A DNA stretch of 6,492 bases from Holophagaceae bacterium UBA692 (GCA_002297665.1 DBMS01000286.1:586-7077); one strand, 5' to 3'. Positions 1 to 6,179 are shown, counted from the stretch's first letter. Translations and numbers: made by a program. Notes: a model not told the origin generated them from the sequence alone.

Positions 1-1572
1 GATGGGCTTGCCGTCGGCGTCCAGGGCCTGGTGGTTCTCGTCCACCAGCATGCCGGAGCAGATGGCCGAGAGGCGGACACGGCGGTGGATGCCGTAGAAG
101 GGGGCCTTGAGCACGGGGACGAGGCGGTCGGCGGGCTTGCCGAAATCGCTGTCCTTGCCCGAGGCGACCAGCTCGTTGTAGCGCTTGACGGTGGCCACCA
201 GCGTCGCGGGGTCCGCCTCGATCTTGCGCGCCAGTTCCTCGATCGTGTCGGCCACGTGGGTGTTCACCTGGGAGGGGAACACGCCCTTCTTGACGCCGGG
301 ATCATCGGGCATGTAGTGCTTCAGGCCTTCGGGGGGAACCAGCTTGCCGGGCCAGTTCGCGGCCTGGGTCATGTAGTTCGAGTCGAAGATCTGGGAGTAG
401 TGGCCGGCGTTCCCCGGGTCCTTCAGGTAGTTGTTCAGGAGCGACATCTCCACGGTCTCGTTCACGAACCGGCGGCCCTTGCGGTCCACGGCCAGGAAGG
501 GCATGTCGCACATGGAGGCCGGGCCGGCGTCGAAGTCGTGGAGCATCTTGGTGTGGCCGATGGGCTCGAAGACCCCGCCCGCCCAGTAGGCCATGACGAA
601 GCCATCGCCGTTCCGGTCCAGCTGCTTGCGCCCCAGGTGCTTCACGTCCGGGATGAAGTAGTCGGCCATGGCCTTGTTGTTCTGGTAGTCGCCCGTGGCC
701 AGGATCACGCCCTTGGTGGCGAGGAACTTGACGTACTGCCCGTCCGGATCCTTGGCGATCACGCCCAGGATTTCGCCGGCCTTGTTCTGGACCAGCTGGA
801 CGGCCGGCATGTTGTAGAAGAACCGGACGCCGGCCTTCTCGGCGGTCTTCGCGAGGGCGCGCATGCCGTCGCCCGTGGTGTAGGGCTTGGGTCCGAAGAA
901 GGACGTCACGTACCCCATGCCGTAGCCGTTGACCTTCAGGATGGCGCGCTGGGCGCCGCTGCCCTGGTCCACCACCGGAGACCCGCCCTGGCGGGCACGG
1001 TCGATGACCCACTTGACCGCTTCACCGGAGTGGTAGGCCCACTGCCGAATGAGCTTGGGATTGCAGCGGTGGTTGCTGTCGGCGATGAGCCTGGCCACCA
1101 GGGCCTCAACGCCGGCCTTCTCGCTCGAGGCCAGGTCGACGCCGGACCCGGTATTGCCCTGGGACAGGGCGAAGGGGGCCTTCTGGATCACGGCGACCGT
1201 GGCCCCGTTCTCGGCGGCGGAGAGCGCCGCGGGAACCCCGGAGGCGCCGGCGCCGACCACGACCACGTCGTAGGTCAGGGTCCGCTTGATCTCCCGGTCG
1301 TGAATGGGCCTCGGCTTGGGGAGGAAGGACAGGGTGGCGCCGCCGTCGGCGCTCTTGCCGAAGGCCGCGTCCGGGCCCGGGGTCGGGGTCGGGGTCTTGG
1401 ACGCCTTGGCCGCTGCCGCCAGGGCCGGGGTGCCCGACAGCCCGAAAAGGCCGGCGGCGGCCGCGCCGCCCGCGGCCCGGGCCAGGAAACTGCGCCGCGA
1501 CAGGCCGCTCTCGAGCACCTGCTGCGTATAGGGATCGGGTTCCTTGTCTTCCTTGAGGTGGTCCTGACTCAT
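1..1572 (-). CDS. Tat-exported FAD-dependent oxidoreductase (FAD_binding_2 / fumarate reductase-KstD superfamily), C-terminus beyond window
   Basis: The first 524 residues are visible; the gene runs off the window, and the missing part should hold the end of the FAD domain. A Tat signal is seen: SRRSFLA at residues 25-31, a hydrophobic Ala/Gly/Leu stretch, and a likely cleavage site after ALA (50-52). A Thr-Pro linker follows (60-65). The Rossmann motif GAGASG is at 107-112 after a VVVV strand. Family motifs include NGDGFVMAYWAGG before H340, RKGRRFVNE (364-372) and a DTIEELARKIEADPATLVATVKRYNE-like helix pair. There is no heme or FMN domain, so the electron donor must be a separate protein. 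The ATG at 1572 has AGGAGGT 7 nt upstream. The gene lies 78 nt downstream of the porin, probably in one operon. Family knowledge: such proteins reduce or dehydrogenate C=C bonds in the periplasm. Most Shewanella Fcc3 catalytic residues are not conserved, so the substrate is unknown; ketosteroid- or enoate-type substrates remain possible. Confidence 0.9.
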   Translation of the reverse strand, partial: MSQDHLKEDKEPDPYTQQVLESGLSRRSFLARAAGGAAAAGLFGLSGTPALAAAAKASKTPTPTPGPDAAFGKSADGGATLSFLPKPRPIHDREIKRTLTYDVVVVGAGASGVPAALSAAENGATVAVIQKAPFALSQGNTGSGVDLASSEKAGVEALVARLIADSNHRCNPKLIRQWAYHSGEAVKWVIDRARQGGSPVVDQGSGAQRAILKVNGYGMGYVTSFFGPKPYTTGDGMRALAKTAEKAGVRFFYNMPAVQLVQNKAGEILGVIAKDPDGQYVKFLATKGVILATGDYQNNKAMADYFIPDVKHLGRKQLDRNGDGFVMAYWAGGVFEPIGHTKMLHDFDAGPASMCDMPFLAVDRKGRRFVNETVEMSLLNNYLKDPGNAGHYSQIFDSNYMTQAANWPGKLVPPEGLKHYMPDDPGVKKGVFPSQVNTHVADTIEELARKIEADPATLVATVKRYNELVASGKDSDFGKPADRLVPVLKAPFYGIHRRVRLSAICSGMLVDENHQALDADGKPI

Positions 1573-1614
1573 GGCTCATACCTCCTGAATGATGGGATTC
1601 ATGGATGGAGCGAA

Positions 1615-1637
1615 GGGACGGCCCAGAAGGCCGCCCC
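1615..1637 (-). promoter_or_regulatory. Intercistronic hairpin between porin and oxidoreductase
   Basis: A 9-bp stem (1615-1623 with 1629-1637, one G-U pair, 5-nt loop) lies 14 nt after the porin stop. In the transcribed direction it is followed by TTCGCTCC, not a T-run, so it is not a standard terminator. Inference: it may lower read-through into the oxidoreductase or protect the upstream porin mRNA, giving more porin than enzyme. Confidence 0.5.
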
Positions 1638-1650
1638 TCCGGGGTTCGAA

Positions 1651-2910
1651 CTAGAAGGTGTAGAGGATGCCGACGCCGAAGCCGGTGGTGGAGGCGCCGG
1701 GAGCCACCTTCCCCACGGGGGGGAACAGGGCGTAGCTGGCGGAGCGCTCGTTGTTCATGCCGTAGGCGGACGCATAGAGGTCGACCGTCTTGGCGAGGCT
1801 GCGGACGTAGCCCACGCTCCACTGGGTGCCGCCCAGGCCGTTGGTGGTGGCGGGGCCGCCGCCCCGGACGGTGACGCTGCCCGCACCGGCCTTGCCGTAG
1901 GATCCGAACAGCTGGTTCATGCCCCAGCGCTGCTGGACCAGGAGGTACCAGGCGTCGCGCTCGTAGTGGTCCACCTTGCCGGCCACGGTCTCGTCCGTGT
2001 CGTAGGTGAGGCGCTCGACGATGGCGGAGACCTTGGTGCCCGTGCTGAAGGCGTAGGCCGCCACCAGTTCGTGGCCGGCGTCCTTGGAACCGGCGTTGGT
2101 GGCCGTCGCGCCCGCGCTCCCGCCCAGCTGGGCCAGGCCGAAGTAGTTGTTGTGCTGCTCGAAGCCGTAGGTGACGTTGAAGGCGCCCTTCCGGTAGCTC
2201 AGCGAGGCCGACCACAGGTCCGGGCTCACCGAAGGCGCCGCGGCGGTGGCCGTCGACTTGCCCTCGTTCACGGAATAGGCGATCCGCCCGGAGAACCCGT
2301 TCATGTCAGGGGTCCAGTACTGGACGCTGTTGCCCTGGCGGCGGTTGAAGGCCGCGTCGGCCGCGGTGTTCACCCGGCCGCCCTGGGTGGTGGTCCCGGG
2401 CACGTTGAAGCCGGGGTTCGCGGTCAGGGCGTTGTCGAAGGGGTTCAGGCCGCGCAGGGCGCCCACGAACAGGAGGGGGGCCTTGTAGGGGGTGTCCCAG
2501 TTGCCGAAGAACACCCGGCCCCAGTTGCCCTCCAGGCCCAGGCAGCTGTTGCGGCTGGTCAGGCTGTTGGGGGCGTCCCCGTCGGGGCTGATGGCGCTTT
2601 CGATCTGCCAGATGACCTTCAGGTCGCCGTTGATGCGGTAGCTGCCCCTGAAGCCCAGGTTGGACGTGCCCGAGGTGAGGCGGTTGCGCCCGGGAACGTT
2701 GCCCAGGTCCCCGGTGTAGGCCGTGGCCGCGACCTGGGTGGCGCCGCCGGTGGCGGGGGAAAGGCCGGGCGCGGTGGCCCCGCTGGTCTTGATCTGGTCC
2801 AGCAGGGGCAGGAAGGTTCCATAGATCTGGACCTCGCTGGCCTGCGCGGAAGCCTGGAAGGGCAGCGCGCAGGCGCCGGCCAGGGCGAAGAGAAGGGACG
2901 TGGATTTCAA
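1651..2910 (-). CDS. General outer-membrane porin (Gram-negative porin family, 16-strand trimeric type)
   Basis: 419 residues, a typical length for this family. A Sec signal (residues 1-24, ending in ASAQA) precedes a first strand, VQIYGTF (27-33). Family-like segments follow: SNLGFRGSYRINGDLKVIWQIES (83-105), with the usual G-x-R-G and Q-x-E pattern, and LEGNWGRVFFGNWDTPYK (126-143), leading into the loop that normally narrows the pore. The C-terminus is GILYTF, ending in the Phe recognised by the outer-membrane assembly machinery. The start codon is TTG (2910-2908), supported by GGAGGT 5 nt upstream and by the complete signal peptide; no better in-frame ATG is present. Inferred role: diffusion of small solutes into the periplasm, probably supplying the downstream Tat-exported oxidoreductase. 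Solute specificity cannot be read from the sequence. Confidence 0.92.
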   Translation of the reverse strand: MKSTSLLFALAGACALPFQASAQASEVQIYGTFLPLLDQIKTSGATAPGLSPATGGATQVAATAYTGDLGNVPGRNRLTSGTSNLGFRGSYRINGDLKVIWQIESAISPDGDAPNSLTSRNSCLGLEGNWGRVFFGNWDTPYKAPLLFVGALRGLNPFDNALTANPGFNVPGTTTQGGRVNTAADAAFNRRQGNSVQYWTPDMNGFSGRIAYSVNEGKSTATAAAPSVSPDLWSASLSYRKGAFNVTYGFEQHNNYFGLAQLGGSAGATATNAGSKDAGHELVAAYAFSTGTKVSAIVERLTYDTDETVAGKVDHYERDAWYLLVQQRWGMNQLFGSYGKAGAGSVTVRGGGPATTNGLGGTQWSVGYVRSLAKTVDLYASAYGMNNERSASYALFPPVGKVAPGASTTGFGVGILYTF

Positions 2911-2915
2911 GACAG

Positions 2916-2921
2916 ACCTCC
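2916..2921 (-). promoter_or_regulatory. Ribosome binding site fixing the porin TTG start
   Basis: GGAGGT on the minus strand, 5 nt before TTG at 2910-2908. It selects the rare start codon, from which the intact signal peptide reads. Confidence 0.8.
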
Positions 2922-2927
2922 GGTTAG

Positions 2928-3001
2928 TTGCCTAGTGGCAGCATTTGTATTGGGTGTTGAGTTGACTACCTACGGGTCCTTAATTTTTCTGGACTAGGCA
3001 A
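2928..3001. promoter_or_regulatory. Candidate operator pair: perfect 9-bp inverted repeat flanking the porin promoter region
   Basis: TTGCCTAGT at 2928-2936 and ACTAGGCAA at 2993-3001 are exact reverse complements, 65 bp centre to centre (about six helical turns). The copy nearest the gene also sits in TGCC-TAGT-GGCA (2929-2940), itself a short palindrome. A-tracts lie between the sites and upstream of them (minus-strand A5 near 2985-2989, A7 at 3020-3026). I see no convincing sigma-70 -35/-10 pair in this interval, which suits an activator-dependent promoter. Inference: binding sites for the adjacent AraC-type protein or another regulator, with possible looping. Confidence 0.4.
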
Positions 3002-3094
3002 GCGTAAATCCATTCGATCTTTTTTTCTCGGTACCAGGACGCCCAATATTGGTAGATTTCGGACGGGCCATCCCGCATGGGGCGGTCGCGCCAA
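2966..3094 (-). CDS. Possible small ORF after the regulator gene (42 aa, TTG start)
   Basis: GGAGGT (3107-3102) lies 1 nt after the regulator stop and 7 nt before a TTG. The TTG opens a 42-codon frame ending at TAG 2968-2966, with a Pro/Arg/Lys-rich product (MARPPHAGWPVRNLP...). The layout resembles the porin's own GGAGGT-TTG start. Against it: no recognisable family, overlap with the candidate operator, and the frame could be open by chance. Treat it as a hypothesis. Confidence 0.15.
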   Translation of the reverse strand: MARPPHAGWPVRNLPILGVLVPRKKDRMDLRLPSPEKLRTRR

Positions 3095-3108
3095 GGGGAA
3101 GACCTCCG

Positions 3109-3951
3109 TCACTCCTTGCCGGGAATGCCGGCCCCGGCCAGGCTGCGCGCCTTCCGGAAGCTGGTGGGGGTTTCGCCCGTGGCCTTGCGGAACGCCTTCG
3201 TGAAGTTGGACTGGTCCTCCCAGCCCAGGTCCGCGGCGATCTGCTGGATGCTCAGGTCCGAGTGGACCAGGAGGCGCTTGGCCTCCAGCATGCAGCGCTC
3301 GATGACGATGAGCTGCGGCGTCTTGCCCAGCACCAGCCTGCAGGCGGCGCTGAGCCGCCTGGGGGTGCAGCGCAGGCGCTGGGCATAGAACCCCACCTCC
3401 TTCCCGGTCCGGTAGTGCCCGTCCAGTTCCTGCAGGAACGCGTGGAAGAGCTTGAACTCGCCGGTGAGGCGGGCCTGGGTCTGGGTGGCCTGCGCGTGGA
3501 TGCGCGGCTGGAGGAGGTGCAGGAATGCCGACATGAGATGGCGCAGCACGGGCCGCGACTCGGCGGACCCGGACTTCGAGATGTTCCACATGAGCCGCGC
3601 CAGGGTCCCCATCTGGCGGCTGAGGGCGTCCCCCGGCAGGGGCAGGTTGGGCGAGGCGAGAAAGTCGGAGAACACCCAGGAGGCGTCCTGGTCCAGGAAC
3701 TCCTCGCCGAAGTCGATCATCCACCCTTCGTCCTGGGCGTCGGGCATGTAGAAGTGCTTCTTCCCCTTGGCGACCAGCATCACCCAAGGTCCGAGGATCC
3801 GCGTTTCCACCCCGTCCACCAGGTGCGTCCCGGATCCCCGGAGGATGAGGATGACCTGGTGGTGGGGATGGCAGTGGGGCTCCGGCAGCCCCTTCATCCA
3901 GTTCACGTGGCTACGCTCGTCGAGGAGCCAGACCTTGAAGACGGTTTCCAT
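3109..3951 (-). CDS. AraC/XylS-family transcriptional regulator with N-terminal cupin sensor domain
   Basis: 280 residues from the chosen ATG. Residues 1-90 form a cupin-like sensor arm: PHCHPHHQVILIL (25-37), GTHLVDG (41-47), then GWMIDFGEEFLD (76-87), the usual pattern in AraC regulators that bind small effectors. Residues 187-268 are the paired helix-turn-helix: FYAQRLRCTPRRLSAACRLV for the first, and LSIQQIAADLGWEDQSNFTKAFRKATGETPTSFR for the second, matching the family signature closely. The frame stays open 23 codons upstream to an ATG at 4020, but homology begins at METVFK. Neither ATG has a clear Shine-Dalgarno site. A TAGAAT box ends 7 nt before the ATG at 3951, so a nearly leaderless start is possible. 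The gene is co-oriented with the porin and oxidoreductase, 198 nt upstream of the porin; inferred role is activating them in response to a substrate. The effector is unknown. Confidence 0.93.
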   Translation of the reverse strand: METVFKVWLLDERSHVNWMKGLPEPHCHPHHQVILILRGSGTHLVDGVETRILGPWVMLVAKGKKHFYMPDAQDEGWMIDFGEEFLDQDASWVFSDFLASPNLPLPGDALSRQMGTLARLMWNISKSGSAESRPVLRHLMSAFLHLLQPRIHAQATQTQARLTGEFKLFHAFLQELDGHYRTGKEVGFYAQRLRCTPRRLSAACRLVLGKTPQLIVIERCMLEAKRLLVHSDLSIQQIAADLGWEDQSNFTKAFRKATGETPTSFRKARSLAGAGIPGKE

Positions 3952-4060
3952 GGCCAAGATTCTAGAGGATGGTGTCGTCAATTGGCCGATTATTCTTGGG
4001 GTGGCGGTGCCTTTGCGCATGGGGTACCGCGTTCGTTGCGCAAAAAGGTCCGGCCTGCGG

Positions 4061-4088
4061 AGGGGAGCAACCGGATGGCTGCTCCCCT
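4061..4088. promoter_or_regulatory. Strong hairpin in the divergent intergenic region
   Basis: AGGGGAGCA (4061-4069) and TGCTCCCCT (4080-4088) form a perfect 9-bp stem, extendable outward by G-U pairs and inward, after an A-C mismatch, by CC/GG closed with GGAT. Only TTT follows on the plus strand and no T-run on the minus strand. It lies 110 nt upstream of the regulator start, so it could be an operator, a 5' leader structure or a relic terminator. Confidence 0.4.
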
Positions 4089-4195
4089 TTCCTGTGGAAA
4101 TCGGGACGCCCGGACGGGGAACAAGCCCTACCGGATCCCCATCCGACCATTCCTTTCTAGCCGGATGATCACGGTTTCAAGGCACCTGGGGTTTG

Positions 4196-4222
4196 TTGAC
4201 ACGCCCCAACACATTAAAAAAT
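4196..4222 (+). promoter_or_regulatory. Candidate sigma-70-type promoter for the secreted-protein operon
   Basis: An exact TTGACA (4196-4201) is followed after 15 nt by AAAAAT (4217-4222, 4 of 6 matches to TATAAT) in an A/T-rich tract that stands out from the GC-rich surroundings. The spacing is shorter than the ideal 17. Transcription from here would give a leader of about 335 nt before the first secreted-protein gene and would start inside the IS-end-like repeat. Confidence 0.35.
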
Positions 4223-4236
4223 AGTTCTTCACGGAA
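4223..4236. repeat. IS-end-like repeat, copy 1
   Basis: GTTCTTCACGGAA (4224-4236) is identical to 6244-6256, in the same orientation; the preceding base is A instead of G. GG(T/C)TCTTC-type termini are known from ISL3-family elements, but the family assignment here is only a resemblance. Confidence 0.55.
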
Positions 4237-4464
4237 CTCCGAGAAAAGCCGGACGGAGCTCGAGAAAGAGGTATGCCTCGTCCCGGTGTCCGTATGCAAA
4301 CCCATGATGCCTGAAGTCTGCTGCTGTCGACCTGTTACCCGGTGAATCCGGCAAACGCCATCGAAGGGCCAATCGCCGAAGGCGCCGAAAAGACCGAAGG
4401 TTCCGGGGAAGGTCAGAGCCAGGTTCGCCCTCTACACGCAGGGGAATTCCCAGGATCGCCACGC
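4237..4464. other. Untranslated leader / intergenic stretch with no gene supported
   Basis: I support no gene here. The stretch is less GC-rich than its neighbours at its left end. A minus-strand frame (4462-4229) stays open and ends at a TGA inside repeat copy 1; its tail (YGHRDEAYLFLELRPAFLGVP) faintly recalls transposase C-termini, so a decayed IS end is conceivable. Further right, 4520-4538 can fold into a 6-bp hairpin (TTCCCG/CGGGAA) 27 nt before the first secreted-protein start. Confidence 0.4.
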
Positions 4465-4569
4465 ATGACCTCAGGGAACATCACAGATGAGGCGCGCATT
4501 CCAGGCTTGCATGCGGCTCTTCCCGGACCGGACGGGAACCACCCTGATCGCTTCCCAGGAATTCCATGA
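4465..4569 (+). CDS. Possible leader ORF (34 aa) translationally coupled to the Cys-rich protein gene
   Basis: ATG 4465 has AGGA 9 nt upstream, within a TTCCCAGGA copy at 4447-4455. The same TTCCCAGGA recurs at 4552-4560 as the ribosome site of the next gene. The frame (MTSGNITDEARIPGLHAALP...) ends at TGA 4567-4569, overlapping the next gene's ATG as ATGA, the usual arrangement for translational coupling. The product shows no signal peptide or known motif. It could equally be a chance open frame. Confidence 0.3.
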   Translation: MTSGNITDEARIPGLHAALPGPDGNHPDRFPGIP

Positions 4570-4871
4570 GATTCATGAGAACAACCACCTGTCTCCCCAT
4601 CGCGGCCGCCCTGCTTGCTTTTGCGCCCAGCGCTTCGGCGGCGTTGCCAGCTTGCATGACCCAATGCGCCCACTCCTGCGGCAATTTGTGCTTCACCAGC
4701 CACGCTTGCCTCATCCGGTGGCGCAACGTCGAGCCCATTCCAAACCAGCCCGGTTTCTTTCTGGTCACCTGCAGGTATCGCGGCGGGTATGTCACGACAT
4801 CGGACGGAACTTGGTTCTGCTGCAATCACACGATTGCCACCCATGACCACACCGGCATAGGGACCCACTGA
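4566..4871 (+). CDS. Small secreted cysteine-rich protein, unknown family
   Basis: 101 residues. The ATG at 4566 has AGGA 5 nt upstream; a second in-frame ATG (residue 4) is less well placed. A Sec signal peptide covers residues 1-25 (MRFMRTTTCLPIAAALLAFAPSASA, cut here only to show its AxA end), leaving a 76-residue mature chain. That chain has eight cysteines: C30, C34, C38, C42, C48, C69, C85 and C86. The first four form a strict CX3CX3CX3C ladder, which would put them on one face of a helix. The adjacent C85-C86 pair is followed by a His-containing tail (H88, H93, H95, H101). An even cysteine count after export suggests four disulfides; thiol/imidazole metal binding is an alternative. I do not recognise a family. 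It is followed after 1 nt by a larger secreted protein, so the two are very likely cotranslated and may act together in the periplasm or outside the cell. Confidence 0.75.
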   Translation: MRFMRTTTCLPIAAALLAFAPSASAALPACMTQCAHSCGNLCFTSHACLIRWRNVEPIPNQPGFFLVTCRYRGGYVTTSDGTWFCCNHTIATHDHTGIGTH

Positions 4872-4872
4872 T

Positions 4873-6147
4873 ATGACCCGAACCGACATGAGGCTTATTC
4901 TCCGAACCATATCGCTCGCGGCCGCATCCTTCGTGAGCCCGGCCATGCACGGCGCTGATCCTGCCCCGGTCCCGGAGTTCCACGTACCGGCACGCATCGC
5001 CGAGGGCCATGCGGGTCCGTGGCGACCCTTCCGGATGCAAGACTTGACATTCCCCCGGCCCGACTACAATGGATTCCTCGACCTCGATGCCAGTCTCGAA
5101 GGCGGGAATCTCATCCTGGCCCTCGAAGACCGCTTCACGATCCTCCAGGCAAAGGGACGCCAGGACTTGCGCGCAGCGACCCGCGCCGTGTCCGGCCCGA
5201 TTCCCGCGAGCCCCATGGGCGCCTACTACGGTGGCCTCAAATACCGGCAAGGGCGGTTCCATGTCCGCTCTGGAACCACCATCCTGAGGCAGGATCCGGC
5301 GACCGGGGCCTGGTCGCCCTGCTTCAAGGCGCGTCGCATCTTCTCCCAGTTCGAGATCCTGCCCGGAGGCCGGGTACTCCTGGTTTGCCCGACGGACAGG
5401 CCCACCGTGGTGGACATGCCAGCGATCTGGACGCACGAGATGGTCTGTTCGGCCGGCAACGAGCGGATGCCCATCGCTGAATTGTACGAGGCGTCCCGTC
5501 CGGACCGCCCGGTTCGCACCTATCCGTTCCCGCCAGCCATAGCCCCTGCCTGCATGCAGGTCAACGGATTCCCGCTGATCGACCGCACCTTCCAGGTAAA
5601 TGATCACTTCTTTCTGATCAATTCGCAGGCCGGGCAGGTGTTCGTGTTCGACGCGACGAACCGCAGCATGGCCGCCCCCGATACACCCTGGACGCGCCTC
5701 GACACCTCCTTCCTGGCTTGGGTCGACCGGCAAGGCCTCCGCCCGCTCAAGGAGGCTGGCGAGACCCGCGTCTCCTGCCACGCCTTTCCCCTCCGGATGC
5801 ACACCTATCCCCAGGATGGCCGGACCGTCCTTTTCGCCGTGATCCAGAACTCCGCCATCGACGCGGAGTACACCCGGCGGATGGACGCGTTGGAGCGCAA
5901 AGCCGGCAACCGGTTCGCCCCGCTACCTCGGGTGTTCACCCCAGCCGAACGTGCCGCGTGGACGTGGATGACTTACTGGGTCTACGACATCCAAACCCAG
6001 CGCTTTTCAAGACAGGAGGATCCCCGGTTGGCCGGGCTGCGCCTGGACTTCACTCGGCATTGGCTGACGTCGGCGGGGAATGCGATCCCCGCGGCTGAGC
6101 TGGGGCTCGGGGGAGGTGCGGCATCCGTCGGACACACTGCCGATTGA
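4873..6147 (+). CDS. Secreted beta-rich protein of unknown function, possibly beta-propeller-like
   Basis: 424 residues. The ATG follows the upstream stop by 1 nt (TGA-T-ATG), with a weak AGGGA before it, so translation is probably coupled. A second ATG at residue 6 is possible. The N-terminus is a Sec signal (hydrophobic segment about 8-25, likely cleavage near MHGA, residues 25-28). Repeating short strands separated by turns suggest a propeller or similar fold: GGNLILALEDRFTILQ (77-92), GGLKYRQGRFHVRSGTTILRQDPATGAW (120-147), EILPGGRVLLVCP (161-173), NDHFFLINSQAGQVFVFD (243-260), DGRTVLFAVIQN (315-326) and TYWVYDIQTQRFSRQ (367-381). These are read by eye, not by profile. Five cysteines (150, 172, 192, 227, 302) remain after processing. 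No catalytic motif or lipobox is seen. A terminator follows, so the operon ends here. I do not assign a function. Confidence 0.8.
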   Translation: MTRTDMRLILRTISLAAASFVSPAMHGADPAPVPEFHVPARIAEGHAGPWRPFRMQDLTFPRPDYNGFLDLDASLEGGNLILALEDRFTILQAKGRQDLRAATRAVSGPIPASPMGAYYGGLKYRQGRFHVRSGTTILRQDPATGAWSPCFKARRIFSQFEILPGGRVLLVCPTDRPTVVDMPAIWTHEMVCSAGNERMPIAELYEASRPDRPVRTYPFPPAIAPACMQVNGFPLIDRTFQVNDHFFLINSQAGQVFVFDATNRSMAAPDTPWTRLDTSFLAWVDRQGLRPLKEAGETRVSCHAFPLRMHTYPQDGRTVLFAVIQNSAIDAEYTRRMDALERKAGNRFAPLPRVFTPAERAAWTWMTYWVYDIQTQRFSRQEDPRLAGLRLDFTRHWLTSAGNAIPAAELGLGGGAASVGHTAD

Positions 6148-6179
6148 CCCTCAGACAGCCCCCCGAGCCTCCCTGATCC

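Noticed and set aside
1106..2215. 369-codon minus-strand frame across the porin/oxidoreductase junction
   Set aside because: Out of frame with both genes and Arg/Gly/Pro-rich. An ATG in this frame (1579-1577) lies next to the oxidoreductase ribosome site, but the true gene uses the ATG at 1572 with the Tat signal and FAD motif.
31..2997. 988-codon open frame on the plus strand
   Set aside because: It is antisense to the oxidoreductase and porin genes, spans both plus their intergenic gap, and has a Gly/Val/Ala/His-rich composition typical of the complement of high-GC genes. It has no domains.
3049..4224. 391-codon plus-strand frame antisense to the AraC gene
   Set aside because: Shadow of the regulator coding strand; no recognisable motif, and the AraC signature on the other strand is unambiguous.
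4792..5802. 336-codon minus-strand frame opposite the large secreted protein
   Set aside because: The plus-strand frame has a signal peptide, a tight operon junction and a terminator; the minus frame has none of these.
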